Part shown: piece after piece, positions 1 through 4,460 of the stretch
Layout of the letters: each line of letters starts with the position of its first letter
Position numbering within the stretch: position 1 is the first letter of the stretch
NCBI GenBank assembly: GCA_946408315.1
Contig: CAMJRV010000210.1
Location: forward strand, 1 to 5,258
DNA: 5,258 nt
Reading direction: 5' to 3'
Origin: an uncultured Bacillota bacterium
GTDB taxonomy: Bacteria; Bacillota; Clostridia; Peptostreptococcales; Anaerovoracaceae
Made by a program: the position numbers and the translations under genes
Notes under the pieces: generated by a model
Databases searched by the model: none
Told to the model about the DNA's origin: nothing
Seen by the model: the letters and a program-made list of their open reading frames with translations, nothing else

Positions 1-3
1 CAT
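1..3 (-). CDS. possible start codon of the next minus-strand gene (leaves window)
   Basis: An ATG on the minus strand occupies the last three bases at the left edge. It is preceded by a purine-rich AAAGAGGA at 14-7, a plausible Shine-Dalgarno, although the spacing of about 4 nt from GAGG is short. It lies downstream of the terminator at 118-178 and a possible promoter at 39-65, which is the layout expected for a new transcription unit. No coding sequence is visible, so nothing can be said about the product. Confidence 0.35.
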
Positions 4-7
4 TTTT

Positions 8-14
8 CCTCTTT
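8..14 (-). promoter_or_regulatory. ribosome binding site for the gene starting at 3
   Basis: Minus-strand AAAGAGG just upstream of the ATG at 3-1. It is the only Shine-Dalgarno-like sequence in the 1-114 leader, and it supports reading that ATG as a real start. Confidence 0.35.
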
Positions 15-25
15 AAACAAAACCT

Positions 26-37
26 TTGAAATTTCAA
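26..37. promoter_or_regulatory. 12-bp perfect palindrome, operator candidate
   Basis: TTGAAATTTCAA is a perfect palindrome. It lies between the promoter candidate (39-65) and the start codon at 3, about where transcription would begin. Its position suits a repressor site, but such AT-rich palindromes also arise by chance and no regulator can be named. Confidence 0.25.
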
Positions 38-38
38 C

Positions 39-65
39 GTTTTAATGCCATTCTCACTGTGTCAA
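39..65 (-). promoter_or_regulatory. weak sigma-A-type promoter candidate
   Basis: On the minus strand a perfect -35 hexamer TTGACA (65-60) is followed after 15 nt by TAAAAC (44-39), which matches TATAAT at four of six positions. The 15-nt spacer is shorter than the usual 16-18. The predicted start would be near 32, giving a leader of about 30 nt to the ATG at 3. The -35 overlaps an imperfect palindrome at 61-74. The exact -35 and the upstream phased A-tracts support a promoter; the spacer and poor -10 count against it. Confidence 0.35.
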
Positions 66-84
66 AATTTTAACATTCCTTGAG

Positions 85-120
85 AAAAAATCCCGAAAAC
101 CCTGCAAAAACAGCAAAAAA
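85..120. other. four helically phased A-tracts (predicted DNA bend)
   Basis: Plus-strand A-runs lie at 85-90, 96-99, 106-110 and 115-120, with centres 10, 10.5 and 9.5 bp apart, about one helical turn each. Such phasing is the known sequence signature of intrinsic DNA curvature. The tract sits upstream of the promoter candidate at 39-65, roughly -55 to -90 from the predicted start. The run at 115-120 also serves as the U-run of the minus-strand terminator, so part of the A-richness has another explanation. Confidence 0.45.
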
Positions 121-178
121 CGCTCAGAATTAAATCAAGCCTTTCTCTCAATCAGCGATAATAATTCTACAAGCGTTT
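115..178 (-). terminator. hairpin terminator after symporter B, possibly bidirectional
   Basis: Outer arms AAACGCT/AGCGTTT (118-124 and 172-178) and inner arms AGAATTA/TAATTCT (126-132 and 162-168) form a two-part stem, interrupted by a 1 x 3 nt internal loop and closed by a 29-nt loop. On the minus strand the stem is followed by six T (120-115) and further T-runs. On the plus strand it is followed by C and then seven T (180-186). It begins 6 nt after the stop of symporter B, which fits an operon end. The large loop and low GC make it weaker than the terminator at 4423-4460. Confidence 0.5.
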
Positions 179-184
179 CTTTTT

Positions 185-1675
185 TTACTGCGGTCTGAAA
201 AACAATAGTCTCTTAAAATTGAAGTGGCTTCTGGAAAAGAAGGAAGCGAAGCACAAAAAGAGGAGAGGGACAAAGAAAGAAACTGCAATCCCAAGAAAAT
301 AATTCAGCTCCCAATCGTCGGTCGTAATCCACATGACGAATCCGGCCGCGATTCCCATGGCAATCGATACCCACGCCACATTTCCCAATACTTTTTTTGA
401 CAGGATACCGATCAGAATGACTCCGCAGGGGGCCGCAAAAAAGATTCCACTGAAGATATCGATGGTAAGCAGGGAAACCTTCTCCAGCGAGATGGAGATG
501 AGAGCGCACAGCAATGCGACCAGCAGGGCTACAATCCTTCCGAATTTCAGTTTCTCCGCTTCCGTCGCCTCATAATTGAGCTTGTTCTTATAAAAATCCA
601 GGGTGAACAGGCTCTGCACGCCGATCAGGCAATGAATAATCGAAGTGCAGCCGATACAAAAAACGAGAAAGGCAAACACCAGCTCCGCTTCGATTCCGAA
701 ATTATTGGTCAGCGCGTTGGTTGAAATCGCAATGCTTAAATTGATCGCCTGAGACAGATCGATATTCTGGGAAAGGGCGACGTAACCGAGCACAAAAGAA
801 CTGATCATCGCCGCCGGCATCCAGCAGATGAAGCCTCCTGCAAGGAAGGCCCGGACGATCGTCTTTTCATCCCGCGCAATATATGCCTTCATATAGTAGG
901 CCGGATCGGTGAGAAGCTGTCCCAGCGCAATCAGGACCGCTGAAAATGCGTACATCATACCAGACTTTGACAGCAGGTTCATCGCCTGAGGATTGTAGTT
1001 GCGGTTGGCGGGATCGCAGGCCACGGATTGCAAGCCGTCATGCAGCGTTTCAATGTCAAACTTCTGCAGGATGATAAAAGCAAAGGCCAGGATGCCGACA
1101 GAAATCAGAAAAAAATTAATCAGTTCGTTGTATAAAACGCCTCGCATCCCTCTCCAGACAGCATAGCCGCCGCAGAGGATTACCGTAAGAAAAGCAATTT
1201 TTTTAAAAGAGACATGAAACAGACCGTTAAAGACCAGCGCGATTCCGGCCGACTGCTCCACAACAATATAGATGACGACCAGCATCGCGAAGATATAATA
1301 AACATCCTTGAGAAACGGCGTAAACCTTACCCCGACAAAGTCCATCACCGTGACGCCTTCCGGCATCAGCCTCTTGATCTTGACGATGATGGCGGCAAAG
1401 GCGGCAAACGCCAGCCCCGCCCCAAGCGAATAGGATAATCCTCCCGAGATGCCGAAGCGGAAGCCCGCTTCCCCGGAACCGACAATCGGCGTCACCCATA
1501 CCCAGGAGGTAAAAATACTGGGAGCGAGCAGACCGAAGGAGATCCTTTTTCCGGCAAATAAATATTCATGGATCGATAAGTTATTTTTCGGAAATCTGCG
1601 CCCGATTTTCCTGCCTAAAATCAACAGGAGCGCCAGATAGCTTCCGATAATTCCGTAGCCAATCAATGATTCCAC
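185..1675 (-). CDS. sodium:solute symporter (SSS/SLC5 family), symporter B
   Basis: A 496-aa integral membrane protein of the sodium:solute symporter family (LeuT fold, normally 13 helices), expected to use the Na+ gradient to import a small solute. The start is GTG with GAGGGA 5 nt upstream. Helix 1 follows the AGKRISFGLL segment and carries SWVWVTPIVGSGEAG (57-71). A family-typical helix 8 ends in FTLDFYKNKL (357-366). Aligned by hand to the Vibrio SGLT Na2 site, Thr344 and Ser345 fall on the two conserved hydroxyl residues, so sodium coupling is probably retained; the alanine three residues before is Ile341 here. It is colinear with symporter A (2738-4252), sharing WVW, an NYNPxAM loop (226-232), SLL..DIFSGI.FAAP and the FYK helix-8 end. 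It is the last gene of the operon, 72 nt behind the amidohydrolase and separated from it by a hairpin. Length is normal and the frame intact. The substrate is unknown; the SWVW region vaguely recalls the urea/polyamine (DUR3-like) branch, which is only a hint. Confidence 0.93.
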   Translation of the reverse strand: MESLIGYGIIGSYLALLLILGRKIGRRFPKNNLSIHEYLFAGKRISFGLLAPSIFTSWVWVTPIVGSGEAGFRFGISGGLSYSLGAGLAFAAFAAIIVKIKRLMPEGVTVMDFVGVRFTPFLKDVYYIFAMLVVIYIVVEQSAGIALVFNGLFHVSFKKIAFLTVILCGGYAVWRGMRGVLYNELINFFLISVGILAFAFIILQKFDIETLHDGLQSVACDPANRNYNPQAMNLLSKSGMMYAFSAVLIALGQLLTDPAYYMKAYIARDEKTIVRAFLAGGFICWMPAAMISSFVLGYVALSQNIDLSQAINLSIAISTNALTNNFGIEAELVFAFLVFCIGCTSIIHCLIGVQSLFTLDFYKNKLNYEATEAEKLKFGRIVALLVALLCALISISLEKVSLLTIDIFSGIFFAAPCGVILIGILSKKVLGNVAWVSIAMGIAAGFVMWITTDDWELNYFLGIAVSFFVPLLFLCFASFFSRSHFNFKRLLFFRPQ

Positions 1676-1702
1676 TGTATTCCCTCATCCCCGTATCAAT
1701 AA

Positions 1703-1729
1703 GGGCGGCTTGCAAGCGACAAGCCACCC
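1703..1729 (-). promoter_or_regulatory. intercistronic hairpin between amidohydrolase and symporter B
   Basis: Arms 1703-1712 and 1720-1729 pair over 10 bp with a 7-nt loop (1713-1719). In minus-strand RNA the only non-Watson-Crick pair is a U-G wobble; in plus-strand RNA it would be a C-A mismatch, so the structure suits the minus transcript. It is followed by UUAUUG, not a real U-run, so full termination is unlikely. It probably protects the upstream mRNA end, marks a processing site or partly attenuates symporter B. Confidence 0.55.
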
Positions 1730-1747
1730 GTATTTCATTGCACCGAA

Positions 1748-2593
1748 TCAATATTCCTTTGTAAGCTCGCCGAAGGCGTCCGGCCTTCTATCCTTGAAAA
1801 ACGTATAGTATTCCGACCTGAGCAGGAGCGGAATGCTGTAATCCAGTTCGGCGGATATGATCCCTTCCGTCTCGGAAAGCAGTTCTGCAATCGCTTCCCC
1901 TGTCGGTCCGATGATGTTGCTTCTCCCAAAGAACCCCAGGCTTTCGTCAAATCCGATCCGATTGGCGGAAACCAGATACATGCAATTGTCAAAGGCCCTC
2001 GCCCGCGTAATCAGATCCCAGTCCTGCTGGTTCTTCGTCACCACGGTGGTCAGATACGGCTTCTCCCAGTTGGTGGCTACGATCAGAAGGTCCGCTCCCT
2101 GCAGCGCCAGGCTTCTGGCCACTTCCGGGAATGCCGTATCCCAGCAGATCATGATGCCGAGTCTCCCGATCGATGTGTCGAAGACGGGGAAAGAACAGCC
2201 CGCCCGGAAAAATTCCTTTTCACTGGCGAAGGGATGAACCTTCCGGTATACACCCTTTACCGCCCCGGTATCATCGATCAGCACGGCGGAATTATACAGC
2301 ACATCCTTTTTCTCCGCGTCCCGTTCCGGAAAACCGTATACGACATGCACCCGGTATTCTTTCGCCAGCTCCCCGACAGCCTTCATGCTCTGCCCGTCGG
2401 GAACCGTTTCGGCAAGTCTTTGAAAATCCTTCCCGCACTCATATCCCGAGGTAATCAGCTCGGGGAAAACGATCAGGTTTGTCTTTGGATTTTTTTCCAT
2501 CGTTTCCCTGATAAAGCTGCACATCTTCTCAATATTTTTTGAAACATCCCGGAGCACAGGCTCCATCTGCACACAGGCGACATAAATCTTCAA
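1748..2593 (-). CDS. carbon-nitrogen hydrolase, nitrilase superfamily (amidohydrolase)
   Basis: A cytoplasmic enzyme of the nitrilase superfamily (CN_hydrolase domain over nearly the whole 281 aa), which hydrolyses amide, carbamoyl or nitrile C-N bonds through a thioester intermediate. All three catalytic residues are visible: Glu45 in VFPELITSGYE, Lys118 in YRKVHPF and Cys150 in MICWDTAFPE. A Glu-rich stretch SEKEFF follows the lysine, where the family carries its structural glutamate. Later landmarks are NWEKP and RARAFDN..LVSANRIG, then GPTGE. I chose the TTG at 2593-2591 because AAAGGAG (2608-2602) ends 8 nt before it; the in-frame GTG at 2602 lies inside that ribosome binding site. The protein then starts MKIYVACVQMEP, a typical family N-terminus. 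It begins 13 nt after the microprotein stop, so translation is probably coupled. No signal peptide is visible. The motifs resemble general omega-amidase/ureidopropionase/N-carbamoylputrescine-type enzymes, but the branch and substrate cannot be fixed by eye; the flanking symporters suggest a substrate taken up from outside. Confidence 0.93.
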   Translation of the reverse strand: MKIYVACVQMEPVLRDVSKNIEKMCSFIRETMEKNPKTNLIVFPELITSGYECGKDFQRLAETVPDGQSMKAVGELAKEYRVHVVYGFPERDAEKKDVLYNSAVLIDDTGAVKGVYRKVHPFASEKEFFRAGCSFPVFDTSIGRLGIMICWDTAFPEVARSLALQGADLLIVATNWEKPYLTTVVTKNQQDWDLITRARAFDNCMYLVSANRIGFDESLGFFGRSNIIGPTGEAIAELLSETEGIISAELDYSIPLLLRSEYYTFFKDRRPDAFGELTKEY

Positions 2594-2601
2594 GCCAATC
2601 A

Positions 2602-2608
2602 CTCCTTT
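2602..2608 (-). promoter_or_regulatory. ribosome binding site that fixes the TTG start of the amidohydrolase
   Basis: Minus-strand AAAGGAG overlaps the stop codon (TAA, 2609-2607) of the microprotein gene and lies 8 nt before TTG at 2593. It rules against the in-frame GTG at 2602, whose first base is the last base of this site. Confidence 0.75.
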
Positions 2609-2732
2609 ATTTCTTTGTAAAGATCATCTTTTTGATTTCAATGATTGCTGGTACGGCAATCAATAAGAATCCTGCCAGGAACCAGATATAGGTTCCCCAG
2701 AAATACACGCCCATAAACGTCTGGCTTACCAT
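2607..2732 (-). CDS. 41-aa single-helix membrane microprotein, possible symporter accessory subunit
   Basis: ATG at 2732 with GAGGAGTG 7 nt upstream, and TAA at 2609-2607. The start lies 5 nt after the stop of symporter A, and its ribosome binding site is formed by that gene's last codons (GAG GAG TGA). The peptide begins MVSQTFMGVYFWGTYIWFLA and is rich in aromatic residues. One hydrophobic helix covers roughly residues 9-31, followed by a basic tail (IEIKKMIFTKK), so the positive-inside rule puts the C-terminus in the cytoplasm. There is no cleavage site or cysteine. Tight spacing on both sides and good ribosome sites show that it is translated as part of the operon. Small one-helix proteins encoded beside SSS symporters are known, so an accessory or stabilising subunit of symporter A (or B) is the best guess. 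I do not recognise its exact family and assign no function. Confidence 0.8.
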   Translation of the reverse strand: MVSQTFMGVYFWGTYIWFLAGFLLIAVPAIIEIKKMIFTKK

Positions 2733-2737
2733 AGTTA

Positions 2738-4252
2738 TCACTCCTCGCTTACTTCTACTTTATGATTTGGTGAGTAATTCCTCAGCTTATCAAAATCAAA
2801 CTCGTAACGGTGGATAAAAGATCCTAAAATGACAACGATTGCGGGCAGGAACAGAGAAAGCATATTTCCGACAAACCAGTTGATGTCGTCATTGGGAATC
2901 ATAAACCATGCCAGCAGCCCCGCGCCCAGTCCCACAAAGATCGAAGCGACGGCAACCTGCGGAGAGGTCCGCCGCCAATACATCCCTGCCAAAAATGCGC
3001 TTGTCGGAGCTGCAAACAGGATGCCGCTGAAGATATCCAGTTTCAGCAGAGATACCCCTTTCAACAGAATCGCAGCGATTCCAACCGTCAGACCCAGGGC
3101 AACGGTAATCTTCCTTCCAAAGCTTAGCTGCTGCTTTTCTGAGGCGGTCCGGTTCACATACTTCTTGTAAAAATCAACGGTGAAAAGCGCCTGAGCACCT
3201 GCAAGGCAGTTTCCGCCTGTCGTCATTCCGGCCATAAAGATCATCAATACGAACATGATACTTCCGACGCCGCCGCCATAGATCAATTTCATGATATAGG
3301 GTGCGGCTTCCGATGTCAATTCAATTCCGTTTCCGGGTCCGACGCCGAGGGCAAGGGTGGAAACACCAAACACGTTTCCGCTTAAAATCGGAATCGGCGC
3401 CCATGCAAACAGCGTTCCGATCAGGTACGCCTTTAAGAGAGATTTTCTGCTGACGGTCGAAATCGCTTTGGAGTAATACCCCTGATCCAGCAAGACCTGC
3501 CCCATGGCAATTACGACGGCCGTTATCCCATATCGCAATCCCGCCGCGGATGTCATGGACATCGCTTCGGGGTTATAGTTAATATTATCGGGATTTTGCG
3601 CCACATCCACCATGCCCTTATAAAGTCCTTCGATTCCGAACGTCTTCAAAACGAGGGGAACGGTAACCAACAGGACGAGTGAGATAATAAAGAATTGGAT
3701 TACGTCATTGAAGATAGATCCTCTCAACCCGGCCCTTGCAATATAAGCCGTAACGATCAGAATCGGCAGAAAAGCGGCCAAGGCATAAGGAATCCCGAAA
3801 ATATGGTTGAACGCGATTCCGATCCCCACGCCCTGCTCCGTAAATACATACAGGATGACGCCGATACCGAAAACAAAAAAAATTTTGGAAACCGTGCTTC
3901 CATACCGCTGCTCCACAAATTCGGTGAAGGTGGTCGCCTTCGGCATCGTCTTCCGAAGGTGCATAACAAGAGGGATAAAGACAAAGAACGGAATACAGGC
4001 CCCCCAGGAATAGTTGAAGCCTCCCGAGACGCCGAACCACATACCGGCTTCCGCCGCGCCCATGATCGTCGTGGTCCAGACCCAGGATACCATCACGCTG
4101 GCGGCAATCAATGCATACGGAATGCTTCTTCCGGCTACGACAAAGTCGTCGACACCTTCAATCGGAAACTTTTTTGCAACGGCGAAGGAGATTCCGATGA
4201 AAAGGATTGCAAAGCCAAACAGAATCAAATAACCCAAATAACTACTGACCAT
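2738..4252 (-). CDS. sodium:solute symporter (SSS/SLC5 family), symporter A
   Basis: First gene of the operon: a 504-aa Na+-coupled importer of the sodium:solute symporter family with a LeuT fold. It starts at ATG with AGGAGG (4265-4260) 7 nt upstream. The pattern of about 13 hydrophobic helices is intact. DDFVVAGRSIPY (35-46) precedes helix 1 with SWVWTTTIMGAAEAG (56-70), helix 8 carries MAGMTTGGNCL (340-350), and FTVDFYKKYVN follows. Hand alignment to Vibrio SGLT puts Ala341, Thr344 and Thr345 on the conserved Na2 residues (Ala, Ser, Ser), so sodium coupling is expected. An NYNPEAM loop (225-231) and SLLKLDIFSGILFAAP are shared with symporter B, its paralogue. The C-terminus is charged (HKVEVSEE), and its last codons contain the ribosome site of the microprotein gene. 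A promoter and operator candidates lie directly upstream. The substrate is unknown; an amide, urea-like or amine compound is inferred from the co-transcribed amidohydrolase. Confidence 0.94.
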   Translation of the reverse strand: MVSSYLGYLILFGFAILFIGISFAVAKKFPIEGVDDFVVAGRSIPYALIAASVMVSWVWTTTIMGAAEAGMWFGVSGGFNYSWGACIPFFVFIPLVMHLRKTMPKATTFTEFVEQRYGSTVSKIFFVFGIGVILYVFTEQGVGIGIAFNHIFGIPYALAAFLPILIVTAYIARAGLRGSIFNDVIQFFIISLVLLVTVPLVLKTFGIEGLYKGMVDVAQNPDNINYNPEAMSMTSAAGLRYGITAVVIAMGQVLLDQGYYSKAISTVSRKSLLKAYLIGTLFAWAPIPILSGNVFGVSTLALGVGPGNGIELTSEAAPYIMKLIYGGGVGSIMFVLMIFMAGMTTGGNCLAGAQALFTVDFYKKYVNRTASEKQQLSFGRKITVALGLTVGIAAILLKGVSLLKLDIFSGILFAAPTSAFLAGMYWRRTSPQVAVASIFVGLGAGLLAWFMIPNDDINWFVGNMLSLFLPAIVVILGSFIHRYEFDFDKLRNYSPNHKVEVSEE

Positions 4253-4259
4253 TATGTAA

Positions 4260-4265
4260 CCTCCT
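4260..4265 (-). promoter_or_regulatory. ribosome binding site of symporter A
   Basis: A perfect AGGAGG on the minus strand, 7 nt before the ATG at 4252. It is the nearer of two strong Shine-Dalgarno sequences in this leader. Confidence 0.85.
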
Positions 4266-4291
4266 TTTTGAAATAGCTGATGAAAAATGAT

Positions 4292-4299
4292 CCTCCTTT
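4292..4299 (-). promoter_or_regulatory. second, upstream Shine-Dalgarno in the symporter A leader
   Basis: Minus-strand AAAGGAGG, as strong as the functional site but 39 nt before the ATG, with no ATG, GTG or TTG at normal distance behind it. It may be a standby ribosome site, a relic of an older start, or part of a leader structure. A 16-codon frame (GTG 4302 to TAA 4252) runs through it and overlaps the ATG by one base, but its GTG has no ribosome site of its own. Confidence 0.45.
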
Positions 4300-4307
4300 C
4301 ACGTCTT

Positions 4308-4336
4308 CATATGTACACATATGTCCATATATGTGT
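4308..4336. promoter_or_regulatory. overlapping inverted repeats, operator candidate
   Basis: On the minus strand ACACATAT (4336-4329) and ATATGTGT (4322-4315) form a perfect 8-bp inverted repeat with a 6-nt spacer. CATATGT (4323-4317) and ACATATG (4314-4308) form a perfect 7-bp inverted repeat with a 2-nt spacer. The two share the middle half-site, giving three half-sites in alternating orientation. They cover about +3 to +32 from the predicted start, a usual place for a repressor. The TGT-N-ACA core recalls operators of GntR-type regulators, but this is only a resemblance. Confidence 0.5.
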
Positions 4337-4346
4337 TACCCTCTTA

Positions 4347-4375
4347 TATATAGCACATATTTTTTTACGACGCAA
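4347..4375 (-). promoter_or_regulatory. sigma-A-type promoter of the symporter A operon (extended -10)
   Basis: Minus strand: -35 TTGCGT (4375-4370, keeps TTG), a 17-nt spacer, TGC (4355-4353) as an extended -10, then TATATA (4352-4347). Transcription would begin near 4340, giving a leader of about 88 nt. An AT tract at 4391-4403 lies where an UP element would be. The -35 is weak, but optimal spacing, the TGn element and the location just after the upstream gene's terminator make this the best promoter in the window. Confidence 0.6.
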
Positions 4376-4390
4376 TCCTTATAGCCAGAA

Positions 4391-4403
4391 TTTTTTTAAA
4401 AAA
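4391..4403. promoter_or_regulatory. T7A6 tract, UP-element candidate
   Basis: Seven T followed by six A lie upstream of the -35 box of the symporter A promoter, at about -50 to -63 from the predicted start. AT tracts here can bind the RNA polymerase alpha subunit, but the base composition of the whole intergenic region is AT-rich, so this is weak evidence. Confidence 0.3.
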
Positions 4404-4422
4404 TATGATCTGACCGTTTCAT

Positions 4423-4460
4423 AAAAAAACCCCTCTTTCGTTTTCAATACGAAAAAGGGG
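4423..4460 (-). terminator. strong intrinsic terminator of symporter C
   Basis: A 12-bp stem is formed by 4449-4460 and 4430-4441, with a single U-G wobble and a 7-nt loop (4442-4448). On the minus strand it is followed directly by seven T (4429-4423). The TGA stop of symporter C (4446-4444) lies in the loop, so the left arm is coding sequence. It separates symporter C from the symporter A operon. Confidence 0.88.

Noticed and set aside
46..62. Sigma-54-like TGGCA...TTG on the minus strand
   Set aside because: The TTG lies 2 bp too far from TGGCA for the fixed -24/-12 spacing and the essential GC of the -12 element is missing.
61..74. CodY-box-like AT-rich palindrome GTCAAAATTTTAAC
   Set aside because: It matches the CodY consensus poorly and has a central AAAATTTT rather than TTCNGAA; one arm mismatch.
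1857..2542. Several plus-strand open frames opposite the amidohydrolase
   Set aside because: No family motifs, no ribosome sites, and full overlap with the catalytic-triad-bearing minus gene.
2600..2602. GTG as start of the amidohydrolase
   Set aside because: Its first base belongs to the Shine-Dalgarno AAAGGAG, leaving no spacer; the TTG at 2593 fits better.
3695..4276. 193-aa plus-strand open frame opposite symporter A
   Set aside because: It is very rich in charged residues and has no domain I recognise. The minus frame across it codes a clear membrane transporter with family motifs, so this is a shadow frame.
4252..4302. 16-codon leader gene before symporter A
   Set aside because: The GTG has no ribosome site and no regulatory codon run; kept only as an observation on the doubled Shine-Dalgarno.
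4301..4328. 9-codon frame starting MDICVHMKT in the leader
   Set aside because: Its only ribosome-site candidate (GAGGG near 4340) would lie at or before the predicted transcript start, and the frame overlaps the palindromes.
4380..4386. TATAAG as a second -10 box upstream of the symporter A promoter
   Set aside because: No -35-like TTG lies at 16-18 nt upstream; the site at 4347-4375 is better.
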